Source of the DNA: Paracoccaceae bacterium
GTDB lineage: Bacteria > Pseudomonadota > Alphaproteobacteria > Rhodobacterales > Rhodobacteraceae
NCBI GenBank assembly: GCA_028875855.1
Contig: JAGWVA010000018.1
Location: 1-59,570, forward strand
Direction: 5' to 3'
DNA: 59,570 nucleotides
Shown here: positions 26,301 through 35,058 of the stretch, piece after piece
How positions within the stretch are numbered: the first letter of the stretch is position 1
Layout: the number at the start of each line of letters is the position of its first letter
The notes under the pieces: model-generated
Databases searched by the model: none
What the model was told of the DNA's origin: nothing
The model's input: only the letters and a program-made list of their open reading frames with translations
Program-made: the position numbers and the translations under genes

Positions 26301-26780
26301 TCAGCTCGTCGGGGTGCCGGTCAGCAGCGTGACGGCCCGGCGGTTCTGCGACCAGCAGGATTCGTTCTCGCAGGTCGCGACGGGGCGTTCCTTGCCATAG
26401 CTCACGGTCTTGATCCGGCTTGCGCCGATACCTTGGGCGACAAGGAAATCCTTCACCGCCTGCGCCCGGCGCGCGCCAAGCGCGATGTTGTATTCGCGCG
26501 TGCCCCGGTCGTCGGTATTGCCGGCGATCAGGATCGGGTGGCTGCCGTTCGCCTTGAGCCACTGCGCCTGCTTGATCAGCGTCTGCTGCGCTGCGGGCGA
26601 CAGGTTGCTCTGGTCGAAGGCGAAGAAGACACGGTCGCCCACGACCTGGTTGAAATAGGCGACGGAATGCGGATCGCTCGCGGCGCCGGTCATGCTGCCT
26701 GCGGTGTTCATGTTGGCCTGGCTACACGCGGCGACAGCCAGCACCGCGGCAAACATCATGGCCCGTTTCATGCCCAACAT
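26301..26780 (-). CDS. pal: Pal/OmpA-family peptidoglycan-associated lipoprotein
   Basis: This outer-membrane lipoprotein of 159 residues binds peptidoglycan through a C-terminal OmpA domain. The lipobox gives Cys19 (VAAC). The OmpA-like motif is FFAFDQSNLSPAAQQTL, with the binding segment GNTDDRGTREYNIALGARRA. The start (MLGMKRAMMF) is set by AGAGGAA seven bases upstream; three codons later a second Met is possible. The region C-terminal to the domain carries two cysteines (CENESC), unusual for Pal. No tol genes adjoin it, so it may be a paralogue of the Tol-Pal member rather than Pal itself. Confidence 0.78.
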   Translation of the reverse strand: MLGMKRAMMFAAVLAVAACSQANMNTAGSMTGAASDPHSVAYFNQVVGDRVFFAFDQSNLSPAAQQTLIKQAQWLKANGSHPILIAGNTDDRGTREYNIALGARRAQAVKDFLVAQGIGASRIKTVSYGKERPVATCENESCWSQNRRAVTLLTGTPTS

Positions 26781-26959
26781 CTTGCAGTTCCTCTTGTTCG
26801 GCCCGACGGGCCGGTCCCAGTTTCCGGCCGCATTCAAATCCCCGGCCGGGTTTTGTCCACAAACGAATTCGTGACGTCTCTGTAGCCGTCCGCAGGCCCT
26901 TGGCAAGGTCACCGGCCGGGCCCCCGCGGAAAGCGGCCGACAGGGGGGCCGGGAATGCG

Positions 26960-26985
26960 AAAAGGCCCGCCGATGCGGGCCTTTT
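26960..26985 (-). terminator. Terminator of cyoABCD
   Basis: An 11-bp perfect stem (AAAAGGCCCGC and complement) with a 4-base loop begins 21 bases past the cyoD stop. On the minus strand it ends in GCGGGCCTTTT. Confidence 0.8.
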
Positions 26986-27006
26986 GCGATGGCAGGGCAC
27001 GACGCC

Positions 27007-27342
27007 TTACATCGGCATCATCATCCGAGTCTGAAGGTTGACCAGAATCCAGATCGAGCCTGCGACCATGATCGCCAGCAACAGGGCCGAGAACAGGATC
27101 AGGTGCAGGTCGTCGCGCCGTTCCGGGCTCAGGTCCACATGCAGGAAATACCGGACATGCACGACGATCTGCACAATCGCCAGCACCGCAACGACGGACA
27201 TCGCGGTGACATAGGACAGCCCGCCCCAGGCCACGAGGCCGAAGGGCACCACCGTCAGCAGCACCGCCAGAAGAAGTCCCGTCTGATAGCCGCGCAGGTC
27301 GTGAAGATAGGCTTCGCGCGACGAGGCATTTTCGGTTTTCAT
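27007..27342 (-). CDS. cyoD: Cytochrome bo3 ubiquinol oxidase subunit IV
   Basis: This is the small accessory subunit of the proton-pumping quinol oxidase, 111 residues with three membrane helices, matching CyoD. Family elements include SYVTAMSVVAVLAIVQIVVH and the HVDLSPERRDDLHLI stretch. The start overlaps the cyoC stop by 4 bases (ATGA). It is last gene of the operon, with a terminator directly after. It helps stabilise the subunit I/III assembly. Confidence 0.93.
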   Translation of the reverse strand: MKTENASSREAYLHDLRGYQTGLLLAVLLTVVPFGLVAWGGLSYVTAMSVVAVLAIVQIVVHVRYFLHVDLSPERRDDLHLILFSALLLAIMVAGSIWILVNLQTRMMMPM

Positions 27343-27977
27343 TGCGCAACCCCCGCAAGATAGACGGCCGAGAAGATCCCGATCCAGATCACGTCAAGGA
27401 AGTGCCAGAACAGCGCCAGCCGCATCAGCCGCGACTTCACGGCATCGGTCAGGCCGAAGACGCGGATCTGCACCAGCATCACGATCAGCCACAGGCAGCC
27501 CGCAGTGACGTGGGCCCCGTGCAGCGGGACCAGCCCGAAGAAGGCCGACAGGAACCCGCTGCGCTGCGGGACCGCGCCTTCGGCGAACATGCGGCTGAAT
27601 TCGCTCACCTCGAAGAACAGGAAGCCCGCGCCCAGCAGCAGGGTGACGACGAGCCAGCCCACGACCTTCGACGTGCCAAGGTCGTATTTCATCGCGAGCG
27701 ACGACAGGCCGAAGGTGAAGCTTGAGGCCAGCAGGAAGGCGGTTTCCATCGCCGCCCCCTTCAGCTCGAACAGATCGTGCGGTGTCGGCCCCCCGGCGAT
27801 CGCCATCTTGTTCAGCGTCGTCAGGTAGGTCGCGAAGAACAGTCCGAAGATGATGAGGTCGCTCATCATGAACAGCCAGAAGCCGGACAGGGCCTTTTCG
27901 CCATGGTCGTGATGATGAACATCATTCTCGGCGATCAGGGCATAGCCCCTCGACGGTTTCAGAACCTCTGTGGTCAT
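27339..27977 (-). CDS. cyoC: Cytochrome bo3 ubiquinol oxidase subunit III
   Basis: This heme-copper oxidase subunit III has 212 residues and five membrane helices, the CyoC form that lacks the first two helices of COX3. Seen are a His-rich N-terminus (VHHHDHGEKA), the first helix GFWLFMMSDLIIFGLFF, the conserved helix glutamate in AAMETAFLLASS and HGAHVTAG near helix 4. It overlaps cyoB and cyoD by 4 bases each. It sits in the inner membrane with CyoA and CyoB. Confidence 0.95.
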   Translation of the reverse strand: MTTEVLKPSRGYALIAENDVHHHDHGEKALSGFWLFMMSDLIIFGLFFATYLTTLNKMAIAGGPTPHDLFELKGAAMETAFLLASSFTFGLSSLAMKYDLGTSKVVGWLVVTLLLGAGFLFFEVSEFSRMFAEGAVPQRSGFLSAFFGLVPLHGAHVTAGCLWLIVMLVQIRVFGLTDAVKSRLMRLALFWHFLDVIWIGIFSAVYLAGVAQ

Positions 27978-30061
27978 TCTGCATGCTCCATCGGTTGGGC
28001 GGTCTCGAGGCCGGGCATCTCGGGCGCGGTGTCATCGCTCCAGCCTTCCGGCCGGATGCGCTTCATCCAGGCGTCGAAGTCGCGGCGCGCGATGCCCGAC
28101 GGAATGGTGACCCCTTCGTCCTCGGTGAAGGTGCGGGCGAGGAAGGCCGCGACCACCAGCACAAGCGACAGGATCGCCAGCCACCACATGTGCCACACCA
28201 GCCCGAAGCCAAGCGCGGTGCCGCCGACGGCGGTGACCACGCCGAGGCTGGTCTTGCCCGGCAGGTGGATGTTGTTGAACCGCGCCGGCGACATGTAGGC
28301 CGCGCCCGAGGCCTTGGCCATGGCATAGGCGTCGCGGCTGTCCACGGTCGGCACGATGGCGAAGTTGTAGGCCGGCACCGGCGAAGGCGTCGCCCATTCC
28401 AGCGTGCGCGCGTTCCACGGATCGTCCGCACCCGCCTCCAGAAGGTCGCGGTCGCGGATCGAGACGTAAAGCTGCATCCCCATGCTGAACAGCGCGAACA
28501 GGACGAAGAAGCCCCCCGCCAGCGCGATCTGGAACCACGGCTGGAACGCCGGGTTGGTATAGGACACCGTCCGCCGCGTCATGCCCATCAGCCCGACCGC
28601 ATAAAGCGGGAAGAAGGCCAGCACGAAGCCGATGGTCCAGCTGTACGCCGAGACATGGCCCCATTTCTCGTTCAGGCGGAAACCGAAGACCTTGGGAAAC
28701 CAGTAGTTGTAGCCCGCGAGCATCCCGAACAGCAGGCCCGGGATCAGCATGTTGTGGAAGTGCGCCACAAGGAACAGCGTGTTGTGAACCTGGAAATCGA
28801 CCGTCGGGTTGGCAAGGATGATCCCCGTCAGGCCGCCGATCACGAACAGCATCATGAAGGACAGCATGTAAACCATGGGCACCGTGAACTGGAGCCGGCC
28901 GCGATAGATCGTGGCAAGCCAGTCGAAGATCTTCACGCCGGTCGGGATGCCGATCAGCATGGTGGCGATGCCGAAGGCGGCGTTGACATCCGCATCCTGC
29001 CCCATGGTGAAGAAGTGGTGCAGCCAGACGGTGAAGGACAGCACCGCGATGCACATCGTCGCCAGCACGAGCGAGGCATAGCCGTAAATGCGCTTGCCCG
29101 AGAAGGTCGAGACGATTTCCGAGAACACGCCGAACGCCGGCAGGATCAGGATGTAGACTTCCGGGTGCCCGAAGAGCCACAGCATGTTGGCGAAGTTCAT
29201 CATGTTGCCGCCAAGGGCATTGGTGAAGAAATGGAAGCCCGCATAGCGGTCAAGCGCCAGCATCACCGCGCAGACGGTCAGGGGCGGCATCGCGAAGACC
29301 AGAAGGATCGCGGTGCACAGCGCCGTCCAGGTGAACATCGGCATGTGCATGAACTTCATGCCCGGCGCGCGTTCCTTGTAGATCGTGACGATGAAGTTCA
29401 GGCCCGTCAGGGTCGAGCCCAGCCCCGCGATCCCCAGCGACCAGATCCAGTAGTCGGGGCCGACGCCCGGCTGGAACGCGGCCTCGGTATAGGGCGGATA
29501 GCCGGTCCAGCCGCCGGTCGAGAAATCGCCCAGCACGAGCGAGATCATCACCAGCGCCGCCCCCGCTACCGTCAGGCCAAGGCTGACCGAGTTCAGCATC
29601 GGGAAGCTCACGTCGCGCGCGCCGATCTGAAGCGGCACGACGATGTTGATCAGCCCGGTCAGGAAAGGCATCGCCATGAAGAAGATCATGATCGTGCCGT
29701 GGGTCGAGAAAAGCTGTGCGAAGTGGTCCGCCGAAAGGAAACCGCCGTGCAGCCCGTCGGCCTGCTGGGCGCGCATCAGCACCGCCTCGACCACGCCACG
29801 CACCAGCATGACGAGCGCCAGCACGATGTACATCACGCCGATGCGCTTGTGATCGACCGTCGTCAGCCAGTTGTTCCACAGCGGCTTCCACAGCCGGTAT
29901 TTCGTCATCAGGACAACGCCCAGCAGCGCGCCCACGACCACCGCGTCGGCCGCGCCCGAGGCGATGAAGTTGTTCACGGTCGGGTCGAAGACCGCCTTGA
30001 GCGGATCGAGCGACTGCAGGGTCAGCCGCCCGAGGATCGGGTTCCAGTCCGTCAATGTCAT
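27974..30061 (-). CDS. cyoB: Cytochrome bo3 ubiquinol oxidase subunit I
   Basis: This is the catalytic subunit holding low-spin heme and the heme/CuB centre that reduces oxygen and pumps protons. It has 695 residues with about 15 membrane helices. Ligands seen: HGTIMIFFMAMPF (low-spin heme His), WLFGHPEVYILILP (CuB His with cross-linked Tyr, and the proton-path Glu), HHFFTMGQD (two CuB His), and LVAHFHNML (heme ligands). The start is the ATG for MTLTDWNPILG with GGAGCGAGC upstream; the open frame extends above without similarity. It begins 11 bp after cyoA and overlaps cyoC by 4 bases. Confidence 0.97.
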   Translation of the reverse strand: MTLTDWNPILGRLTLQSLDPLKAVFDPTVNNFIASGAADAVVVGALLGVVLMTKYRLWKPLWNNWLTTVDHKRIGVMYIVLALVMLVRGVVEAVLMRAQQADGLHGGFLSADHFAQLFSTHGTIMIFFMAMPFLTGLINIVVPLQIGARDVSFPMLNSVSLGLTVAGAALVMISLVLGDFSTGGWTGYPPYTEAAFQPGVGPDYWIWSLGIAGLGSTLTGLNFIVTIYKERAPGMKFMHMPMFTWTALCTAILLVFAMPPLTVCAVMLALDRYAGFHFFTNALGGNMMNFANMLWLFGHPEVYILILPAFGVFSEIVSTFSGKRIYGYASLVLATMCIAVLSFTVWLHHFFTMGQDADVNAAFGIATMLIGIPTGVKIFDWLATIYRGRLQFTVPMVYMLSFMMLFVIGGLTGIILANPTVDFQVHNTLFLVAHFHNMLIPGLLFGMLAGYNYWFPKVFGFRLNEKWGHVSAYSWTIGFVLAFFPLYAVGLMGMTRRTVSYTNPAFQPWFQIALAGGFFVLFALFSMGMQLYVSIRDRDLLEAGADDPWNARTLEWATPSPVPAYNFAIVPTVDSRDAYAMAKASGAAYMSPARFNNIHLPGKTSLGVVTAVGGTALGFGLVWHMWWLAILSLVLVVAAFLARTFTEDEGVTIPSGIARRDFDAWMKRIRPEGWSDDTAPEMPGLETAQPMEHAE

Positions 30062-30072
30062 CTGCTCGCTCC

Positions 30073-31056
30073 TTATTCGCCGACCGGCGCTTGGCCGTAG
30101 GCCACGGCCCCGGGCTGGCGGGTCGCCGGAATGGCCTTGCCGGACGTGTATTTCATCACGACCTTGTTGAAGAAGCCGCTCGGCACGTCGTTGAAATAGA
30201 CCACCTGCTGCGGCATCTGGGGCGTCCCCAGCGTGGCGTGCACCTGATCGGGCGTGGACCGGTGGCCCAGGACGCGATAGCTTGCCTCGTTCAGCGCGAT
30301 CCCGTCCTTCTGGACCTTGGCCACCCAAGCGTCGAAATCCTTGTTGGTCATCGACATGGCCGTGAAGGTCTGATCCTGAAAGCCGTCGCCGGTGAACTGC
30401 GTGTTCACCCCGTGGAAGCTGCCCACCCGATCGGCCTGAAGGTTCAGCTTCGTCACCATGCCCGGCATGTCATAGATCTGCCCACCAAGGGCCGAGACCA
30501 TGAACGACTGCATCACCGTGTCCGATGTCAGCTTCAGCGCCACGGGCCGGTCCTTCGGGAAGGCCATCTGCCCGACCGTCGCGATATGGAATTCGGGGTA
30601 GATGAAGAGCCATTTCCAGTCGAGCCCGACAACCTCGACCTGAAGGGGCTTCTGCGCCGAAGCGATCTGCTTGTAGGGATCAAGCTTGTGGGTATCGATC
30701 CACAGATAGACCGACAGCACGGCGACCACCGCGACGGGCACCAGCCACATGACATATTCCAGCGCATGCGAGAAATCCCAGTCCGGCATGTAGCGCGCGC
30801 TGGTGTTCGACGCGCGGTAGCGCCAGGCCAGCAGCGGCACGAGCACGAGCACCGGCAGCACCACGATCAACGAGATCAGGGTGATCTGGATCAGGTGGAA
30901 TTTCTGCAACGCAGCAATGGGGCCGGCGGGCTCAAGGAAGCTGGTGCCGTCGCCTGCACAGGCAACCGCCGGCAAGGCCGCTACCAGCGCAGCAAGGCCC
31001 AGCGTGCGGCGTTTGAAATTGGAAATGGCCCTTACCGGACCCGCGCGTCCCCGCAT
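30073..31056 (-). CDS. cyoA: Cytochrome bo3 ubiquinol oxidase subunit II
   Basis: This is the quinol-oxidase subunit II, 327 residues. It has a lipoprotein-type signal with Cys33 (LPAVAC), two membrane helices (about 52-80 and 95-118) and a periplasmic cupredoxin domain. The CuA site is missing: the region FHGVNTQFTGDGFQDQTF has none of the usual cysteines, which makes this a quinol rather than cytochrome c oxidase. The ATG at 31056 is preferred over a TTG five codons upstream because TGAGG sits at the right spacing. It is first in cyoABCD, with an FnrL-like box about 80 bp upstream. Confidence 0.95.
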   Translation of the reverse strand: MRGRAGPVRAISNFKRRTLGLAALVAALPAVACAGDGTSFLEPAGPIAALQKFHLIQITLISLIVVLPVLVLVPLLAWRYRASNTSARYMPDWDFSHALEYVMWLVPVAVVAVLSVYLWIDTHKLDPYKQIASAQKPLQVEVVGLDWKWLFIYPEFHIATVGQMAFPKDRPVALKLTSDTVMQSFMVSALGGQIYDMPGMVTKLNLQADRVGSFHGVNTQFTGDGFQDQTFTAMSMTNKDFDAWVAKVQKDGIALNEASYRVLGHRSTPDQVHATLGTPQMPQQVVYFNDVPSGFFNKVVMKYTSGKAIPATRQPGAVAYGQAPVGE

Positions 31057-31137
31057 CTTCCCATACCTCAAGTTCTTTTAATTTCGCGCCTTAAAGGGGA
31101 AGAGTTCAGGGCACACGCAAGGCCGGGAGGCCCAGAT

Positions 31138-31151
31138 TTGATGTGGATCAC
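31138..31151. promoter_or_regulatory. FNR/FnrL-like box upstream of cyoABCD
   Basis: TTGAT-GTGG-ATCAC matches the FNR consensus TTGAT-N4-ATCAA at nine of ten positions. It lies 81 bp before the cyoA start codon. FnrL would be expected to lower a low-affinity oxidase when oxygen falls; the sign of regulation is inference. Confidence 0.6.
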
Positions 31152-31240
31152 ATTCACATTTTTTTGTTCTTGCGTGAGCATGCGGCGGCTTTCCGCCGTC
31201 GCGCCTGACAGCCCGTCGCCGACTGTGTCACGGGGCGGAA

Positions 31241-31256
31241 TGCTGCATATGCAGCA
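31241..31256. promoter_or_regulatory. 16-bp perfect palindrome
   Basis: TGCTGCATATGCAGCA is fully self-complementary. It lies 185 bp upstream of cyoA in otherwise gene-free DNA and has the form of an operator for a dimeric regulator. No regulator can be named. Confidence 0.45.
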
Positions 31257-31474
31257 AAACTTGATCGTTTGGCATCGGGCGCGATCCGCTTTGTCGCTGC
31301 ATCAACATGTCGCGGTCGCGGTTCACGAAGCACGGACCCGCCGGTCGCGGATCTTGTGGCCGCGTCGAAAGCCGTCCGCCCAATGTTTCATCACACGCCG
31401 TCGCAAGCCGTCGCGGGCGCGTGTTCGGAAACGCCGTGGAGAGGTCGCGCCGACTCAGGGCGGCGCAGCCGGGG

Positions 31475-34400
31475 TCAGGCGACGAGCTGTTCGGCGCGTT
31501 TCAGATCCACGCTGACGAGCTGGCTCACGCCCTGTTCCTGCATCGTCACGCCGAACAGGCGGTCCATCCGGCTCATCGTGACGGCGTGGTGGGTGATGAC
31601 AAGGAAGCGCGTGTCCGTCTGCCGCCGCATCTCGTCCATCAGGTCGCAGAAGCGCGTGACGTTGGCGTCGTCCAGCGGCGCGTCCACCTCGTCCAGCACG
31701 CAGATCGGCGCGGGGTTGGCAAGGAAGACGGCGAAGATCAGCGCCAGCGCCGTCAGCGTCTGTTCCCCCCCGGACAGAAGCGACAGCGTGGCCAGCTTCT
31801 TGCCCGGCGGCTGGCACATGATTTCCAGCCCCGCCTCCAGCGGATCGTCGGATTCGACCAGCACCAGCCGCGCCTCGCCGCCGCCGAACAGATGCGTGAA
31901 CAGCATCCCGAAATTGCCGTTCACCTGCTCGAAGGCGGTCAGCAGGCGTTCGCGCCCTTCGCGGTTCAGCCCGGCGATGCCCGCCCGCAGCTTCTTGATT
32001 GCCTCTTCAAGGTCGATCTTCTCGCGGGCAAGCGTGTCGTGTTCTTCCTGCACGGCGCGCGCATCTTCCTCGGCGCGCAGGTTCACCGCGCCAAGCGCGT
32101 CGCGCTGGCGTTTGAGGCGGTTCACCTCGACATCCAGCGCCTCGGCATCCGGCATCGCATCGGCCGAAACCCCGAGCGACGCAAGCAGCGCCTCGGGCGT
32201 CGCCTCCAGATCCTCGGCGATCCGCTCGGCCGCGACCTGAACCGTCTCGCGCGCGGCTTCCGCCCGCGCCTCGGCCCGGGCACGGGCCTCGCGCGCCTCA
32301 CCCGCCGCACGCTCCGCTTCGCGTTCGGCATCGTGGGCGGCGCGCAGCGCGTTTTCGGCGCCTGCCAGCGCATCGGCGGCGCGGGCGCGGCGCTCCTCAG
32401 CCGTTTCGATGGCTTCCGACAGTTCCTCGCGCTTGGCGGCGATCTCTTCCGGCGCGGCCGAGGCCTCGACCAGTTCCTCCTCGCTTTCCGCCTTGCGTTC
32501 GGCCAGTTCGCCCATCCGTTTCTCGGCGGTGTCCAGACGCATCTTCCAGCCCGAGATCTCCTTGGAAATCTCCTGCCGGCGGCGGATGCGGGCCTCGCCC
32601 TCGCGGCGCACCTCGTCATGGCCGGATCGGCGGGTGAGCATGGTCATCCGCGCCGCTTCCACGGCGGTCTTGACGTTTTCGACGCCCGCGCGCGCCGTTT
32701 CCAGATCCGGCAGATCGGCGACACCGCTCTGCGCCTCGCGCAGGCGCATGCGGGCGGCAAGGGCCTCTTCTTCATGGCGGGTGACGGCAAGGCGCGCGGA
32801 TTCGAGCTTGCCCGCGGCGATCGACCGGTCCGCCTCGGCGCGCGACAGGGCGCGGTTCGCCTCGGTCACGCGGGCATCCGCCGCCCGGCGCGCCTCTCGC
32901 GCGGCCTGATCGGCGCGGGCGAGGTCGGCAAGCTGCGCGTGCAACGCCTCATGCGCCTGCCGCGCGCCTTCGGCACGGGCGGCCACGTCTTCCAGATCGC
33001 GTTTCAGGGCGACAAGGCGGTTGAGCTGTTGCAGCCGCAGCGCCGCGGCCGAAGGCGCATCCTCGGCGGCGACCCGGAACCCGTCCCACCGCCACAGATC
33101 GCCGTCAAGACTGACCAGCCGCTGCCCCGGCAGCAGGGCGGCTTGCAGGCGCGGCCCATCCTCGGCCGTGACCACGCCAATCTGCGCCAGACGACGCGCC
33201 AGCACCTGCGGCCCGTCCACATGCGCCGACAGCGGCGCGGCCCCCTCGGGCAGCGCGGGCGGGTCGTCGTAATCCGGAAGGTCCGCCCAGCCGGAGCGGG
33301 CATCCCCTTCCAGCACCGGGGCGCGCAGGTCATCGGCCAGCGCGGCGCCAAGAGCGCGTTCGTAGCCCGGCGCGACGGTCAGGCGATCCAGCAGCTGCGT
33401 GCCCGCGTGGCTCTCGCGGTCCACGAGCTTGGCCAGCGCCGCGACCTCGGCCCGCAGCGCGTTGGCCTCGCCTTCGGCTTCGGACCGCAGCGCGCGCGCG
33501 TCGGCCTCGCGGGATTGGACCTCTGCCCGGGCCGCCTCGGTCGCTTCCAGCTTTTCCTCCGCCTCCTCGGCGGCGGCGGTCGCCTCCTCCAGCGCCTCTT
33601 CGGCGGTGGCGAAGGCTTCGCTTGCGGCGGTCAGGGCGGCGTCGGCGGCGTCCACCGCCCCGCGGGCCTTCGCGGCCTCTGCCTCGTTGCGGTCCATGGT
33701 CGTGCGCGCATCGGCCAGCATCCGTTGCGCCGACTGGTGCCGCGCGGCAAGGCGGGCGACATCCTCGGTGATCTCGGACAGGTCGGATTCGCGTTCCTGC
33801 AACACGGAGGCCGCCTCGCGCGCGGCCTCGGCCGCGGCGGCAAGACGCTCGTCATGCCCCTCATGCGCGCGGGCGATCTGGCCCGCCTCCCATTCCAGCC
33901 GCTGGATCGTCTCGCCCGCGTCGCGGTTCAACCCGGCCTCGCGCTCCATGTCGCGGACAAGCTGGGCGATCCGGGATTTCAGCGTCTCGATCTGCTGGAC
34001 GGCGCGGGCTTCCTGATCCGAGAGCTGGTCGCGCTGCACCGTCAGGCGCTGCACCACGGCGGCGGCGATCGCCTCTTCTTCGCGCCGGGGCGGCAGGGCA
34101 TCCTCGCGATCCTGTCGGACCTTCATCGACTGACGGGCCGCGGCCTCGGCCTGCGCGGCGGCCCTTGTGCGGTTGGTCAGGTCCGTCTCGGCCGCGAGGC
34201 GCGCGACATCCGCTTCGGACCAGCGGCGGAACAGCAGCATCCCTTCCGCGCGGCGCAGCTCGGCGCCGATCTCGCGGTAGCGGGCGGCCTGCCGCGCCTG
34301 CCGGGCCAGCGTCGCCAGTTGCTGCGCCAGTTGTTCGATCATGTCATCGACGCGGGTCAGGTTGCCCTCGGTCGCCTGAAGCCGCAGTTCCGCCTCGTGG

Positions 34401-34930
34401 CGGCGCTGGTAAAGCCCCGAGATCCCGGCAGCCTCTTCCAGAATGCGGCGGCGGTTCTTCGGCTTGGCGTTGATCAGTTCCGAAATCTGACCCTGCCGCA
34501 CCAGCGCCGGGCTATGCGCCCCTGTCGAGGCATCGGCAAACAGCATCTGCACATCGCGCGCGCGGACATCCTTGCCGTTCGTCTTGTAGGCCGAGCCCGC
34601 ATCCCGCGTGATCCGCCGCACGATCTCGATCTGGTCCTGATCGTTGAACCCCGACGGCGCGAGCCGTTCGCTGTTGTCCACGGTCAGGACCACTTCGGCA
34701 AAGTTGCGGGCGGGCCGGGTCGCCGCACCGGCGAAGATCACGTCTTCCATCCCCGCGCCGCGCATCGCGGTGGGGCGGTTCTCGCCCATGACCCAACGCA
34801 GCGCCTCCAGCAGGTTCGACTTGCCGCAACCGTTCGGCCCGACAACGCCGGTCAGACCGTCCTGGATCACCAGATCGGTCGGATCGACGAAGCTTTTGAA
34901 GCCATTCAGGCGGAGGCGGGTGAACCGCAA
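31475..34930 (-). CDS. smc: Chromosome segregation protein SMC
   Basis: This is the condensin ATPase that compacts and separates chromosomes with ScpAB. It has 1151 residues, a full-length SMC. The N-terminal head holds Walker A GPNGCGKS (about 31-38) and the family start RFTRLRLNGFKSFVDPTDL. Two long Ala/Glu/Arg-rich coiled coils flank a hinge around 500-650. The C-terminal head holds the signature LLSGGEQTLTALAL and Walker B ICVLDEVDAPLDD. Translation most likely starts at a TTG (GAAGGGAACGGCC before it), because family proteins begin exactly there; a GTG 11 codons earlier is the alternative. A consensus DnaA box lies about 100 bp upstream. Confidence 0.96.
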   Translation of the reverse strand: MRFTRLRLNGFKSFVDPTDLVIQDGLTGVVGPNGCGKSNLLEALRWVMGENRPTAMRGAGMEDVIFAGAATRPARNFAEVVLTVDNSERLAPSGFNDQDQIEIVRRITRDAGSAYKTNGKDVRARDVQMLFADASTGAHSPALVRQGQISELINAKPKNRRRILEEAAGISGLYQRRHEAELRLQATEGNLTRVDDMIEQLAQQLATLARQARQAARYREIGAELRRAEGMLLFRRWSEADVARLAAETDLTNRTRAAAQAEAAARQSMKVRQDREDALPPRREEEAIAAAVVQRLTVQRDQLSDQEARAVQQIETLKSRIAQLVRDMEREAGLNRDAGETIQRLEWEAGQIARAHEGHDERLAAAAEAAREAASVLQERESDLSEITEDVARLAARHQSAQRMLADARTTMDRNEAEAAKARGAVDAADAALTAASEAFATAEEALEEATAAAEEAEEKLEATEAARAEVQSREADARALRSEAEGEANALRAEVAALAKLVDRESHAGTQLLDRLTVAPGYERALGAALADDLRAPVLEGDARSGWADLPDYDDPPALPEGAAPLSAHVDGPQVLARRLAQIGVVTAEDGPRLQAALLPGQRLVSLDGDLWRWDGFRVAAEDAPSAAALRLQQLNRLVALKRDLEDVAARAEGARQAHEALHAQLADLARADQAAREARRAADARVTEANRALSRAEADRSIAAGKLESARLAVTRHEEEALAARMRLREAQSGVADLPDLETARAGVENVKTAVEAARMTMLTRRSGHDEVRREGEARIRRRQEISKEISGWKMRLDTAEKRMGELAERKAESEEELVEASAAPEEIAAKREELSEAIETAEERRARAADALAGAENALRAAHDAEREAERAAGEAREARARAEARAEAARETVQVAAERIAEDLEATPEALLASLGVSADAMPDAEALDVEVNRLKRQRDALGAVNLRAEEDARAVQEEHDTLAREKIDLEEAIKKLRAGIAGLNREGRERLLTAFEQVNGNFGMLFTHLFGGGEARLVLVESDDPLEAGLEIMCQPPGKKLATLSLLSGGEQTLTALALIFAVFLANPAPICVLDEVDAPLDDANVTRFCDLMDEMRRQTDTRFLVITHHAVTMSRMDRLFGVTMQEQGVSQLVSVDLKRAEQLVA

Positions 34931-35028
34931 GGCCGTTCCCTTCGCGTGATTCCGATTGGGCACCCATGGTCCGGACGGAAGGCACCCAAGTCAACTGTGA
35001 ACACCACCACCTGCGGATGCGGGCGGGG

Positions 35029-35037
35029 TTATCCACA
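35029..35037 (+). promoter_or_regulatory. Consensus DnaA box upstream of smc
   Basis: TTATCCACA is the exact high-affinity DnaA box, sited in the 128-bp gap between smc and the HAD gene. DnaA can act as a transcription regulator at such sites; function here is predicted only. Confidence 0.45.
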
Positions 35038-35058
35038 ATATCTTGCCGATCAGAGCGG

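Larger units (their letters stand above)
31057..31474. other. Intergenic region between cyoA start and smc 3' end
   Basis: This is 418 bp with no credible gene. It must carry the cyo promoter, and it holds an FnrL-like box (31138-31151) and a 16-bp palindrome (31241-31256). Near the smc stop a weak hairpin GCGCCG...CGGCGC (31447-31466) may end smc transcription. A TTAA-N9-TTAA pair at 31078-31094 has the wrong spacing for CtrA. Confidence 0.6.

Noticed and set aside
26301-26780. Tol-Pal operon
   Set aside because: Only the Pal-like gene is present; its neighbours are the TPR lipoprotein and cyoD, not tolQRAB or ybgF.
27983-30100. Plus-strand open frame of about 700 codons opposite cyoB
   Set aside because: Antisense to the heme-copper oxidase gene, whose metal ligands are all present on the minus strand.
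31078-31094. TTAA pair upstream of cyoA as a third CtrA site
   Set aside because: The spacer is 9 bases, not 7, so it does not fit the CtrA consensus.
31141-31160. CRP-like site TGTGG...TCACA overlapping the FnrL-like box
   Set aside because: Half-site spacing and bases fit CRP poorly; the FNR pattern is the better reading.
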